From positions 1 to 43,153 of the forward strand of contig DAOSEC010000017.1 in NCBI GenBank assembly GCA_035362935.1: a stretch of DNA of 43,153 nt, given 5' to 3'. Each line of letters begins with the position of its first letter. Positions within the stretch are counted from its first letter, which is position 1. The stretch comes from DAOSEC01 sp035362935 (GTDB lineage Bacteria; Bacillota_I; Bacilli_A; ML615J-28; CAG-313). Position numbers and translations under genes: made by a program. Below are positions 1 through 8,697 of the stretch, in pieces. Under the pieces are notes generated by a model. It had not been told where the DNA came from. It searched no databases and was given only the letters and a program-made list of their open reading frames with translations.

Positions 1-27
1 TGGATAACTTGAAACCCAAAATAAAAA

Positions 28-52
28 AGACCATCGACTTTGTCGACAGTCT
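28..52 (-). terminator. Rho-independent terminator after the OsmC-like gene
   Basis: Reading the minus strand, an 11-bp stem (28-38 with 42-52, two G-U pairs, 3-nt loop) runs straight into six T. It lies about 35 bases past the stop codon of the OsmC-like gene. Confidence 0.7.
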
Positions 53-53
53 G

Positions 54-82
54 AATCACCAACCTAAACTAGGTTGGTGATT
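54..82. repeat. Perfect inverted repeat, 12-bp arms
   Basis: AATCACCAACCT (54-65) and AGGTTGGTGATT (71-82) are perfect arms around a 5-nt loop. It begins right after the OsmC-like stop codon and just before the U-run terminator. It may be an extra 3' stabilising hairpin, or part of a terminator for a plus-strand gene ending left of the window. Confidence 0.7.
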
Positions 83-85
83 GAG

Positions 86-487
86 TTAGTCTTCAAAGTT
101 TATTTCTAGATCAATTTTAGCTACTTTGCTAATGGTTGCATGAATACTACAATATTGTACACCATAATCAACAGAGCGCATAAACTGTTCTTTTTTCGAT
201 TGATCTGCCCCTTTGATTGTCAAAGTCATTTTAACATAATCTAATGTTTTAGGAAGTTCTTCCCGTTTTGATCCCTCAATCTCTAGGGATGCTCCCTTAA
301 ATTCTAATCTCTTTTTGTTTGCAACGCTTACAAATGTTGAATAAAAACATGCTCCGAGTGCACCAAACAATAGATGATATGGTTTCATCATATCGGCTTT
401 TTCACCGATTTCAACTTGACCTGTTGGAGAAATCAAAGATCCTTCAAATTGATTACTAAAGTTCATAGAGATTTTATCTACAGCCAT
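86..487 (-). CDS. OsmC/Ohr family protein
   Basis: This 133-aa protein has the size and layout of the OsmC/Ohr family. Members are thiol-dependent peroxidases or small redox proteins acting in the cytosol. The two family cysteines are visible: Cys47 in GACFYST and Cys113 in the C-terminal CSIHATISKVAK stretch. The motif spacing looks more like the YhfA/generic OsmC branch than Ohr, so the substrate (organic peroxide or another) is not decided. ATG at 487 follows a GGGGGA ribosome site, and a TATAAT -10 lies at 514-519 just past the stop of the GGDEF gene. It is therefore probably transcribed separately or as the last gene of that group. Confidence 0.85.
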   Translation of the reverse strand: MAVDKISMNFSNQFEGSLISPTGQVEIGEKADMMKPYHLLFGALGACFYSTFVSVANKKRLEFKGASLEIEGSKREELPKTLDYVKMTLTIKGADQSKKEQFMRSVDYGVQYCSIHATISKVAKIDLEINFED

Positions 488-545
488 TATTAGTTCCCCC
501 TTAATTTACGTTCATTATACACCAAAAGAAGAAATCATGGTAGCA

Positions 546-2243
546 TCATGCTTCAGTGCTAACATTATTGCTCTTTTGCTTTTTACTCTTATCTTTGTGA
601 ATATACATCCGTTTATCAGCTAAGGCTGTTAGTGTAACCAAATCAGTGGAATCGATAGGGTACTCTGCCATTCCATAACTAAAACTCGGTATAAATGAGG
701 AGTTGTAAATGGTAAATGGTGTTGTTTCTAATTCTTGGTACATTTTCTTTACAATTTTTGTTGCCTCTATTTGATTCATTCGTTGAAAGAATATGGTAAA
801 CTCATCCCCACCTGTTCTACCATATGTTACTGCCTCACCTAATGTCTTTTTCAACATAGTAGCAAAATATTCCAAGAATCTATCTCCAGCAAAATGACCA
901 TATTGATCATTAAACTTTTTCAAATCATTTGTGTCAATGATGCAAAGTGTAAAAGGATATTGATTTTTTCTTGCATCTTCAAACAACTTTTCTACGAGCT
1001 CTTCAAAATATTTTCGAGTATATAATTTTGTCAAACTATCATGACGTGACATATATAACATATCATCAAGTAAACTTTTGTTGTATAAGGCTACTTCGAT
1101 TTGAGTGGCCAAATGCTTAATTAGTATTTTGTCTTCTTCAGAAAACGCATTAGAATCGTCCACATTATCAATATTAATTGATCCATAAAACTGATTTTTA
1201 ATCGAAAATGCACATGTCAAGACAGCTTTTGCTTCAAGTGCATTGATCTTATTCAACTCTGCAAGCTTTTCGTTAGCCAAATATGCAGTATTAAAATCTC
1301 TTAAATCCTTAATAATATATGGGTCATATAGTTGTTCTAGTTTAAACTGAAAGCTGTCCTCAATATTTAATTTTATGTTGTGAAGTTGATTTAAATCATA
1401 ACCATAGGCTGCTTTGTATTCAAGTTTATTCTCCTTAACCACAAGAACTGACCCCTTTTGTGCATTAGGTATGATTTCAATGGCTTTTTGTAATACGAGA
1501 TCAAAAAAAGCATCGAGACTTTCAAAACGAATGATTTCGCTCATTAAATACATCATAACTTTGGATATTTCATTGTTTCTTGTGATTTCTTGATTCATAC
1601 TAGTTAAATTAGAAATAAGTTTTTTGTTCTTCTCAACCTCGGAAACCAGGTCCTTGTTCTGCTTAATTTCACGAGTAATGCGGTAATGAGATACAAATGA
1701 ATAAAACAATGCTACTATCGAAAAATACAAACTGTTTTGAATCAAGCTTGAAATTCTCACAACATCGTAATGAAAGAAACTCATCACCACTCCATAAACC
1801 AGCAAGGCAGAACCATAAAGAATAATACTTGTCAGAGGTCTATGTGACGAAACTATTGCAGATGAAATGATTGCAACCACAAAAGAGATCATTTGACGAT
1901 CGTAGTTAAGATGAATTGCAGAAATCGCAATACCAATCGACATAATCAAAAATGTGTGTTGTTTGACTAAAATATAATCTACTTTTGAAATTTCCACTGC
2001 TTTTCGAGTAAACATCCAAACAAAGATGCCAAATTGTATAAACATCACAAGTGCAGCAATTAAATAAAGTGGCAAAAATAACACTTCGTGTGGTTCATAA
2101 TAAAAATATACTGTAAAGTAAATCAGTGCTAAAACAAAAGATGAAATCATTCCTACTACAATATCAAGCTGGATAGTAGGTCTATCTTTTCTTCTAGTAA
2201 ATAAAAAATGCAAATAATCATATAGAGGTCTTTTGTGTTCCAT
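546..2243 (-). CDS. Membrane-bound diguanylate cyclase (6TM-GAF-GGDEF)
   Basis: Predicted to make the second messenger c-di-GMP from two GTP at the membrane. The N-terminal ~190 residues hold about six hydrophobic segments, followed by a short coiled stretch, a GAF-like sensor domain (about 231-386) and a C-terminal GGDEF domain. The active-site loop is intact (GGDEF at 478-482). The RxxD inhibitory site normally just before it is absent, so product inhibition by that route is unlikely. The chosen ATG at 2243 has an AAAGGAGG site 5-6 bases upstream; a longer frame starting nine codons earlier lacks one. The stop codon is TGA. No EAL or HD-GYP phosphodiesterase is nearby. The sensed ligand is unknown. 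Confidence 0.9.
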   Translation of the reverse strand: MEHKRPLYDYLHFLFTRRKDRPTIQLDIVVGMISSFVLALIYFTVYFYYEPHEVLFLPLYLIAALVMFIQFGIFVWMFTRKAVEISKVDYILVKQHTFLIMSIGIAISAIHLNYDRQMISFVVAIISSAIVSSHRPLTSIILYGSALLVYGVVMSFFHYDVVRISSLIQNSLYFSIVALFYSFVSHYRITREIKQNKDLVSEVEKNKKLISNLTSMNQEITRNNEISKVMMYLMSEIIRFESLDAFFDLVLQKAIEIIPNAQKGSVLVVKENKLEYKAAYGYDLNQLHNIKLNIEDSFQFKLEQLYDPYIIKDLRDFNTAYLANEKLAELNKINALEAKAVLTCAFSIKNQFYGSINIDNVDDSNAFSEEDKILIKHLATQIEVALYNKSLLDDMLYMSRHDSLTKLYTRKYFEELVEKLFEDARKNQYPFTLCIIDTNDLKKFNDQYGHFAGDRFLEYFATMLKKTLGEAVTYGRTGGDEFTIFFQRMNQIEATKIVKKMYQELETTPFTIYNSSFIPSFSYGMAEYPIDSTDLVTLTALADKRMYIHKDKSKKQKSNNVSTEA

Positions 2244-2279
2244 TGTAACCTCCTTTCGGTTGATTCTCAATAACTTTGT

Positions 2280-2750
2280 TTATTCATATTGCTTCGTAAA
2301 TAATTGTACCAAATGTTCTATCTGATCGTCTCGTTTTTTACTCGACCAATTTATTACTGAAGTATTCAAAATGTCTGCTTTCTTTGCTTTGCAGATCTCA
2401 ACCATCTTACGAATTGCGTTGTTACCACCCATCCATGGGTATGGGAAATACTCTGTGACAAAACAACTGACCTTTTTTCCTTCAAGGGTGTCAATTTCAT
2501 TAAGATATTTTTTCATAAAAGGTGAAAGATTAAATGCTTGAACTAATGATGCAATAACGAGTGCATCGTATTGTTCAAGATTCGGATACGACTCAAAATG
2601 TATGCTTTCATAGCTTTGTTCATAGTTGCCAATAACAGCGAGTTTTTCAATGGTAACACGATGTCCTTGTTCTCTTAGTGCGGATTTCAGTTTTTCAGAT
2701 ACCGATAATGTATTACCTGTTTGTGAATGTACTATTATTCCAATGTTCAT
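2280..2750 (-). CDS. Flavodoxin-like FMN protein
   Basis: This 156-aa protein has a flavodoxin fold, with the N-terminal phosphate-binding loop HSQTGNT right after the first beta strand (NIGIIVHSQTGNT). It resembles the flavodoxin_2/NAD(P)H-dehydrogenase-like branch that reduces quinones or carries electrons, but the partner is unknown. ATG at 2750 is preceded by GGAGGTTGTAAG; an upstream in-frame ATG overlaps that ribosome site and is less likely. It is the first gene of a group with the GGDEF gene 36 bases downstream, with a promoter and palindrome at 2780-2829. Confidence 0.8.
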   Translation of the reverse strand: MNIGIIVHSQTGNTLSVSEKLKSALREQGHRVTIEKLAVIGNYEQSYESIHFESYPNLEQYDALVIASLVQAFNLSPFMKKYLNEIDTLEGKKVSCFVTEYFPYPWMGGNNAIRKMVEICKAKKADILNTSVINWSSKKRDDQIEHLVQLFTKQYE

Positions 2751-2779
2751 CTTACAACCTCCATTTGTTAACACTTAAT

Positions 2780-2807
2780 ATTATACTGATTTTCTTAAAT
2801 TTTTCAA
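2780..2807 (-). promoter_or_regulatory. Promoter of the flavodoxin-GGDEF group
   Basis: On the minus strand TTGAAA (2802-2807) and TATAAT (2780-2785) are separated by 16 bases, about 30 bases upstream of the flavodoxin start. Confidence 0.65.
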
Positions 2808-2813
2808 TATTTA

Positions 2814-2829
2814 TTCATTCATGAATGAA
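2814..2829. promoter_or_regulatory. 16-bp perfect palindrome, candidate operator
   Basis: TTCATTCATGAATGAA is self-complementary over 16 bases and lies six bases upstream of the -35 box of the flavodoxin promoter. Position and symmetry fit a dimeric regulator site. It also lies next to the terminator of the fatty-acid operon, so a purely structural role is possible. No regulator gene is beside it. Confidence 0.4.
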
Positions 2830-2831
2830 AA

Positions 2832-2850
2832 GGAAGTCAAATTGACTTCC
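2832..2850 (-). terminator. Terminator of the fatty-acid operon
   Basis: GGAAGTCA/TGACTTCC form an 8-bp stem with a 3-nt loop directly after the biotin ligase stop codon. A short T-run (TTTTC) follows on the minus strand. Confidence 0.6.
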
Positions 2851-2851
2851 C

Positions 2852-3385
2852 TTAGATTCTTACTAATGTATCAAATATCTTAAGCATCGTGTCTAATATA
2901 TGCTCTATGGTGAATTTTTTTTTGCTTTCGTTATGCATAGAAGTTGCATTTAATCCTTCAAAAACCACTTGGTTTACATTTAGTCCAATCCCAATAATCG
3001 TGTATAACAACTGATATTGATCAAATTGTCGCTCGATTAAAATTCCAGCTATTTTTTTATCCGATACATAGATGTCGTTTGGCGTTTTAAAATTAGCACG
3101 GATTCCAAATTGATCAAGAGTTTTAATTACCATATCAATAACGATTTGATTTAATAACTCTATGTCGATAATTACATTCTCTTTTATCAAGATTGAGTAC
3201 AATAGATTTTCCTTCTTATTAGATACCCATGATCGTTCAAACTGACCCCTACCTTTTGTTTGAAAATCTGCTAAAACCACTGTGCGATTTGGTAAGTTTT
3301 TCCAGTTTAATTTAATGTAGTTGTTCGTTGAATCCACTTCACTTAGGTGAACTATGTGATAAACATTAGGTTCAGCTTGGAACAT
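2852..3385 (-). CDS. birA: Biotin--[acetyl-CoA-carboxylase] ligase, minimal form
   Basis: Attaches biotin to the lysine of AccB in two steps through biotinyl-AMP. Visible motifs are GRGQFERSW (about 45-53, the family GRGRxxRxW loop), KTPNDIY (100-106, usually KWPND) and KIAGIL (111-116). At 177 aa it is short. There is no N-terminal winged-helix domain, so it cannot be a BirA-type repressor, and the usual C-terminal SH3-like domain is largely missing. ATG at 3385 starts four bases after the fabZ stop. A TTG at 3397 would overlap fabZ and has no clear ribosome site. It is the last gene of the operon whose AccB product it modifies. Confidence 0.85.
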   Translation of the reverse strand: MFQAEPNVYHIVHLSEVDSTNNYIKLNWKNLPNRTVVLADFQTKGRGQFERSWVSNKKENLLYSILIKENVIIDIELLNQIVIDMVIKTLDQFGIRANFKTPNDIYVSDKKIAGILIERQFDQYQLLYTIIGIGLNVNQVVFEGLNATSMHNESKKKFTIEHILDTMLKIFDTLVRI

Positions 3386-3389
3386 AGTT

Positions 3390-3815
3390 TTATCCAATCA
3401 TAAAGGTTAGTTCAGCTTCACATGCAATTTCACCATTTACTCTCGCAATTGCTTGTCCCATCCCCATAGGACCTTTCATTCTTGTGATTGTTGTTTCTAA
3501 TACCAATACATCACCTGGTATGACTTTTTTACGAAATTTAGCACTCTTAATTCCTGCAAAGTAAGCTACTTTACCTTGATTTTCTTTAATTGATAACACT
3601 ACAACTGCTCCAACTTGTGCAAGTGCTTCAATGATTAATACACCTGGCATTACATGTAATTCTGGAAAATGACCTGAGAAAAATGGTTCATTTGATGAAA
3701 CGCACTTGATTCCAATAGCACTTTTTCCTTCATTCAAAGTCTCAATTCGATCAACCAATAGCATTGGATATCGGTGAGGTAATATTTTTTGAATTTGATC
3801 CGAATTATATACCAT
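3390..3815 (-). CDS. fabZ: 3-hydroxyacyl-ACP dehydratase FabZ
   Basis: Dehydrates 3-hydroxyacyl-ACP to trans-2-enoyl-ACP in type II fatty-acid elongation. This 141-aa hot-dog-fold protein keeps the signature HRYPMLLVD and the catalytic pair His49 (SGHFPELHVMPG) and Glu63 (EALAQ). It lies nine bases after fabF, so it is co-transcribed. No FabA homologue is seen, so unsaturated fatty acid synthesis is not explained by this operon. Confidence 0.95.
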   Translation of the reverse strand: MVYNSDQIQKILPHRYPMLLVDRIETLNEGKSAIGIKCVSSNEPFFSGHFPELHVMPGVLIIEALAQVGAVVVLSIKENQGKVAYFAGIKSAKFRKKVIPGDVLVLETTITRMKGPMGMGQAIARVNGEIACEAELTFMIG

Positions 3816-3824
3816 AGTCGCTCC

Positions 3825-5063
3825 TTACTCTACAAACTTTTTAAATACGATGGTAGCATTTTGTCCGCCAAAACCAACACTATTGCTTACAGCAACACGT
3901 ATTGGACGCTTCACCGCATGATTTGGTGTATAATTAAGATCACAGTCTGGATCTTCTTCTTTATAATTAATGGTTGGTGGTGCAATGTCTTCTAATACAG
4001 CTTTTACTGTAATGACAGCTTCTATTCCACCTACAGCACCCAACGAATGCCCATGCATTGATTTTGTAGCTCCAATGTTGATGTTTTTGGCATGTTCTTT
4101 AAATACTTTTTTGATTCCTAATGTTTCATACTTATCATTAAGTGGTGTCGATGTTCCATGTGGATTGATGTAATCTACTTCATTTGGATCAACATTTCCA
4201 TCACTCAATGCAAGTTCGATACAACGTGATATCCCCGATGCTGTTTCATCTGGGGCTGTAATATGAAACGCATCACACGTAGTCCCATATCCTACCATTT
4301 CAGCGTAAATCTTAGCACCACGTTTTTTGGCTTGTTCGTATTCTTCTAAGATCAAAATTCCGGCACCTTCTCCAATTACAAATCCAGATCGACGTTTGTC
4401 AAACGGAATCGATGCATTGTCTTTATCGTTAGAAAAGTTCAAAGCACGCATGACTGTGAATCCACTAACACCTAATGCATTGATCGGAGCTTCCGATCCA
4501 CCAGCAAATGCAATGTCACAATATCCATCACGAATATATCGAAACGCTTCGCCTATCGAATTGGTTGCAGAAGAACATGCTGTTACAATTGGTAGACATG
4601 GTCCTTTTGCTTGAAAACGAATTGCAATATTCCCACCAATTAAATTAATAATGGAGTTAGGAATAAAAAATGGTGACATTCTATCTGGGTTTTTTTCGTA
4701 TGCCTTACGTGATTCGTCATTGATTGTATCTAAACCACCAATTCCACTGCCAATAAATGTTCCAAATCGATTATTGTCTACAGCGCCTTCTGAAAGATTC
4801 GCATCTTCATATGCCTCAATAGCGGCTAACATTGCCAAAATCATGGATCTATCCATACGTCTAGCTTCCTTCGGGTCAATTAAACCCTCTGTGCTTAAAT
4901 TCTTTACTTCAGCAGCAATTTTAACTTTAAGCTCTGAAACATCATACAGCGTGATCTGATCAATCCCATTACGGCCTTTCACCACTGATTCCCATGTTTC
5001 AGCAACATTGTTTCCGATGGGAGTTACTGCTCCTAATCCAGTTACTACTACTCTTCTTTTCAT
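3825..5063 (-). CDS. fabF: Beta-ketoacyl-ACP synthase II FabF
   Basis: Catalyses the condensation of malonyl-ACP with the growing acyl-ACP. This 412-aa thiolase-fold enzyme has the full catalytic triad: Cys163 in VTACSSA, His302 in PHGTSTPLND and His339 in KSMHGHSLGA, preceded by Lys334. Length and motifs match FabF. It is the only long-chain elongating synthase in the operon (no FabB), and lies 10 bases downstream of fabG. Confidence 0.96.
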   Translation of the reverse strand: MKRRVVVTGLGAVTPIGNNVAETWESVVKGRNGIDQITLYDVSELKVKIAAEVKNLSTEGLIDPKEARRMDRSMILAMLAAIEAYEDANLSEGAVDNNRFGTFIGSGIGGLDTINDESRKAYEKNPDRMSPFFIPNSIINLIGGNIAIRFQAKGPCLPIVTACSSATNSIGEAFRYIRDGYCDIAFAGGSEAPINALGVSGFTVMRALNFSNDKDNASIPFDKRRSGFVIGEGAGILILEEYEQAKKRGAKIYAEMVGYGTTCDAFHITAPDETASGISRCIELALSDGNVDPNEVDYINPHGTSTPLNDKYETLGIKKVFKEHAKNINIGATKSMHGHSLGAVGGIEAVITVKAVLEDIAPPTINYKEEDPDCDLNYTPNHAVKRPIRVAVSNSVGFGGQNATIVFKKFVE

Positions 5064-5073
5064 AAACTACCTT

Positions 5074-5820
5074 CTAACTCATAACCATTCCGCCATCAAC
5101 ATTGATGACTTGACCTGTAATGTAATCACTCATATCAGAACTTAAAAATGCAACTAAATTCGCCACATCACTAGGCTGACCAAGTCGAGCAAGTGGAATA
5201 TTAGCTGAATATTGTTCTACAAGTTCTTTTGGTAACTGTTCTGTCATTTTCGTTTCAATAAATCCTGGAGCAATTGCATTTACACAAACACCACGTTTTG
5301 CAACTTCTCTAGCCAAAGCTTTGGTTAAACCAATCACTCCTGCCTTAGAAGCACAATAGTTTGTTTGCCCAATATTTCCTATTAGACCAACAACGGAAGA
5401 TATGTTAATAATCTTTCCAAAGCGCTGTTTTTGCATATATCGAGCGGCATGTTTGCAACAGTTCCATGTTCCTTTTAAATTGACCTCAATCACCTTGTCA
5501 AACTCTTCTTCTTTCATTTTGATAATGAATGTATCAGCAGTGATACCAGCATTGTTTACTAGTATATCGATTTTACCATATTTTTCTACAGCAAAATCAA
5601 TCAACTTTTGTGCTTCATCAAGTTTCGAAACATTTGCTTGAATCAGATTAGCGGTACCTTTGTTTGCTTGAATCTCATTAACAAGATCACTTGCAGCTTG
5701 TGCACTTGAGTTGTAATTTACTACCACAATTGCACCTAAAGATGCCAATTTGAGTGAAATTTCTCTTCCGATACCGGTTGCTCCACCTGTTACAACTGCT
5801 ACTTTATTTGTTAAGTTCAT
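5074..5820 (-). CDS. fabG: 3-oxoacyl-ACP reductase FabG
   Basis: NADPH-dependent reduction of 3-ketoacyl-ACP. This 248-aa short-chain dehydrogenase has the nucleotide loop TGGATGIG (11-18), NNAG (89-92) and the catalytic Ser142, Tyr155, Lys159 (YCASK). It overlaps the 3' end of fabD by 17 bases, and its ribosome site (TAGGAGGAAATATCA) lies inside fabD, which suggests translational coupling. Confidence 0.95.
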   Translation of the reverse strand: MNLTNKVAVVTGGATGIGREISLKLASLGAIVVVNYNSSAQAASDLVNEIQANKGTANLIQANVSKLDEAQKLIDFAVEKYGKIDILVNNAGITADTFIIKMKEEEFDKVIEVNLKGTWNCCKHAARYMQKQRFGKIINISSVVGLIGNIGQTNYCASKAGVIGLTKALAREVAKRGVCVNAIAPGFIETKMTEQLPKELVEQYSANIPLARLGQPSDVANLVAFLSSDMSDYITGQVINVDGGMVMS

Positions 5821-6763
5821 TGATATTTCCTCCTAGAAATTGTTTTACAAGTTCAATATCTTGATATTTATCGATTGAAATGACTTCAACAGATGAATCT
5901 ATTTTTTTGACAAGTCCAGTTAAAACTTGTCCTGGTCCGATTTCAATAAATGTCGTTGCTCCTTGTTTGATTGCTTCTTTGACAGAATCTTCAAAATAAA
6001 CAGCTCCTGATAATTGTTGTTTCATTTTTTGTGGTAACTCATTTGTACTTTTCAATGTGCTTGCATCACAATTCATAATGACATTTACTGTAGGTTTTTT
6101 AATGTCTAATCGTTGAACATGATGTTCTATTTTACTTGCTGCATCGCTCATGAGTGGTGTGTGAAATCCCCCACTAACATTTAACATCATAGCTCTTTTT
6201 GCTCCATTTGCTTTTGCTAACTCGCAAACTTTCTCAACTGCTGGCTTAAGTCCTGAAATGACCAATTGATTTGGTGAGTTATAGTTGGCTATTTGTACTA
6301 GACCATCTATTAATCGTACTTCTTCACAAATACGATTAAGCGCAACCCTGTCCATTCCAAGAATTGCTGCCATTGCACCTGGGTGTTTTAAAGCATCTTG
6401 AGCCATATAATTGGCACGTTTTTGAATTAGTTCGATAATGTTTTGAAAGGAAATCATTCCACTTGCAAATATTGCACTATACTCACCTAGACTAAAACCA
6501 AGCACAAATTGCGGTTTCAACTTTATACTACTCATCAATGCTTGATAGATTGCAAGTGAAGTGGTTAGGATGGCTGGTTGCGTAAATTGAGTTTGATGAA
6601 TGTCATCATTCGGTTCAAAACAAATTTTACGAATATCATATCCGAGCAAGTAGCAAGCATCATCAAATACTTGTTTTGAAGATGGATGTTGATCATAGAA
6701 ATCCTTCCCCATTCCAACATATTGTGCACCTTGTCCAGCAAACATTACAACTATTTTTCTCAT
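5804..6763 (-). CDS. fabD: Malonyl-CoA:ACP transacylase FabD
   Basis: Moves malonyl from CoA to ACP. This 319-aa protein has the GQGAQ oxyanion loop (10-14), the nucleophile Ser91 in GFSLGEYSA and the catalytic His201 in GGFHTPLM. The residue before the serine is Phe90, where the family usually has His (GHSLGEY); the other catalytic residues are intact, so the enzyme is expected to work. The ATG overlaps the fabK stop codon (ATGA), a common coupling arrangement. Confidence 0.94.
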   Translation of the reverse strand: MRKIVVMFAGQGAQYVGMGKDFYDQHPSSKQVFDDACYLLGYDIRKICFEPNDDIHQTQFTQPAILTTSLAIYQALMSSIKLKPQFVLGFSLGEYSAIFASGMISFQNIIELIQKRANYMAQDALKHPGAMAAILGMDRVALNRICEEVRLIDGLVQIANYNSPNQLVISGLKPAVEKVCELAKANGAKRAMMLNVSGGFHTPLMSDAASKIEHHVQRLDIKKPTVNVIMNCDASTLKSTNELPQKMKQQLSGAVYFEDSVKEAIKQGATTFIEIGPGQVLTGLVKKIDSSVEVISIDKYQDIELVKQFLGGNINELNK

Positions 6764-7692
6764 AAAACTACCAATTCTTGTCTGTATTGATCAATATCAT
6801 CAAACAAATCTGATAAAATTTTAGCAACGGGTCTAATTTCTTTAATCAATCCAGACACTTGTCCTGCCATAAAAGATCCTGTTTCTATATTACCATCAAA
6901 GACTGCTCTTCGTAAAGACCCTAACGTTAATTTTTCTAATTCTTCACGATCAAATCCTTGTTTTACCATTTCTAAATATTCTCTAGCCATCTTATTTTTC
7001 AATACCCGAACAGGTGCTCCTGTTGTTCTACCTGTTACGACAGTATCGGTATCTCTTGCTTCAACAACCATATTTTTATAATTGATGTGAATTGGACACT
7101 CTTCGCTTGCTAAAAATACAGTACCAGCCTGTACTCCTTTTGCACCTAATGCAAATGCAGCCAATACTTGCCTTTTATCAGCAATTCCGCCTGCTGCAAT
7201 CACTGGAATTTTTACAGCATCAACAATTTGCGGTATCATGGCCATTGTTGTTAGTTCACCGATGTGTCCACCTGCTTCTTGACCTTCCGCAACAATTGCA
7301 TCAGCTCCAGCACGTTCCATACGAATTGCTAGTGCAACACTCGCTACAACAGGTATCACAATCATACCTGCGTTTTTCCACATTTCCATATAAACACCTG
7401 GACTACCTGCTCCTGTAGTAACAACTCTGACACCCTCTTCAACTACAACTTTAGCAAGTTCCGGAGCGTGTGGGCTCATCAACATAATATTGACACCAAA
7501 TGGTTTATCAGTTAATTCTTTACACTTTCTAATTTGGAAACGGACCTTATCAGGATCATCTCCACCACAACCAATGAGACCTAATCCTCCAGCATTTGAT
7601 ACTGCTGCAGCGAGTTGATATGTCGCAACGTTTGCCATACCACCTTGAATGATTGGGTATTTTATATTAAGTAATTCTGTTATGTTCTTCAT
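6760..7692 (-). CDS. fabK: Enoyl-ACP reductase II FabK (FMN-dependent)
   Basis: Performs the last reduction of each elongation cycle with FMN and NAD(P)H. This 310-aa TIM-barrel protein of the nitronate monooxygenase/FabK family starts KYPIIQGGMANVA and contains GLGLIGCGG, AEGQEAGGHIG and the glycine-rich flavin loop IAAGGIAD. ATG at 7692 has TAGGAGGAACATAC before it; the longer frame from 7731 does not. The operon has FabK in place of the FabI/FabL short-chain reductases, which in known bacteria confers natural triclosan tolerance. The operon position makes FabK more likely than a catabolic nitronate oxidase. Confidence 0.93.
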   Translation of the reverse strand: MKNITELLNIKYPIIQGGMANVATYQLAAAVSNAGGLGLIGCGGDDPDKVRFQIRKCKELTDKPFGVNIMLMSPHAPELAKVVVEEGVRVVTTGAGSPGVYMEMWKNAGMIVIPVVASVALAIRMERAGADAIVAEGQEAGGHIGELTTMAMIPQIVDAVKIPVIAAGGIADKRQVLAAFALGAKGVQAGTVFLASEECPIHINYKNMVVEARDTDTVVTGRTTGAPVRVLKNKMAREYLEMVKQGFDREELEKLTLGSLRRAVFDGNIETGSFMAGQVSGLIKEIRPVAKILSDLFDDIDQYRQELVVL

Positions 7693-7703
7693 GTATGTTC
7701 CTC

Positions 7704-8645
7704 CTATAATGTCAGCAATGCTGATCCCCATGTGAAACCTGCACCAAATCCAACCAAAATAATCTTTTGATCATCAAAGTTACTCAACCCCTTGCGATAT
7801 TCATCTAGTGCAATGATAATGCTTGCAGCTGAGGTATTGCCATATTTTTCTATGTTGATATAGAATTTATCCATTTCAAAATGTAAATTTTTTGCTGCAT
7901 TTTGAATGATTCTTAAATTTGCTTGATGTGGAATGATTTTAGTAACTTGATCGTTTGTTAATTCACATTCTTGAAGTATCTTCGCAATACTAGATTCAAT
8001 TGCTCTTGTAGCGAACTGATAGACTCGTTGACCATCCATATGCACAAAGTCATCTACATAAATAATTTTATCTAGTTCACCTTTTGATGCAGTATAGAAA
8101 TATGCTGGTTTTGATTCTTGTGTATGCTCTAAGATGATTGCACCTGCACCATCTCCAAACAATACACAAGTATCTCTATTCGTCCAATCAAGAACTTTTG
8201 AAATCACTTCTGCTCCTATTACAAGTGCACTTTTATAAATACCGCTGTGCAACATTTGAGTAGCTACATTAAGTGCGTAAATAAACCCTGTACATGCTGC
8301 GTTGATGTCGAAACATACCATGTCTCTCTCACTCAATCCTAGTTTTGCTTGAACCATATTCGCAACAGATGGTGACTTGTAGTCTGGGGTAAATGTTGCA
8401 ACGATGATGATATCAATGTTGTTCGGGTCATATCCACCACTTTGAATTGCATTTAGTGCTGCTTTTGTTGCCAAATCAGATGTGTTTTCACCTTTCGCAA
8501 TTCGTCTATTTTTAATTCCTGTTCTCGTGTGAATCCATTCATCACTCGTTTGAACAATCTTTTCTAAATCAAAATTGGTTAATACTTGTTCAGGAACATA
8601 ATGCCCTGTTGAAATTACTTTTACTTGATTAATGACTTTTTTCAT
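7704..8645 (-). CDS. fabH: Beta-ketoacyl-ACP synthase III FabH
   Basis: Starts fatty-acid synthesis by condensing an acyl-CoA primer (acetyl-CoA or a branched one) with malonyl-ACP. This 313-aa protein has the catalytic triad Cys118 (INAACTGF), His240 (PHQAN) and Asn270 (YGNTSAAS). ATG at 8645 follows AAAGGAAATACATT, while the longer frame to 8678 is unsupported. Primer preference cannot be read from the sequence with confidence. It sits between accA and fabK. Confidence 0.95.
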   Translation of the reverse strand: MKKVINQVKVISTGHYVPEQVLTNFDLEKIVQTSDEWIHTRTGIKNRRIAKGENTSDLATKAALNAIQSGGYDPNNIDIIIVATFTPDYKSPSVANMVQAKLGLSERDMVCFDINAACTGFIYALNVATQMLHSGIYKSALVIGAEVISKVLDWTNRDTCVLFGDGAGAIILEHTQESKPAYFYTASKGELDKIIYVDDFVHMDGQRVYQFATRAIESSIAKILQECELTNDQVTKIIPHQANLRIIQNAAKNLHFEMDKFYINIEKYGNTSAASIIIALDEYRKGLSNFDDQKIILVGFGAGFTWGSALLTL

Positions 8646-8697
8646 AATGTATTTCCTTTTGTGTAATTTTGATAGCAACTATCACTTACCAAAAGAG

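Noticed and set aside
546..548. TGA read as tryptophan (Mycoplasma code)
   Set aside because: TGA ends several conserved genes at the expected length, some in ATGA start/stop overlaps, and tryptophan is encoded by TGG throughout.
7092..7418. 108-codon plus-strand frame opposite fabK
   Set aside because: Its Gln/Leu-rich composition is the complement of Ala/Gly-rich fabK codons; no family recognised.
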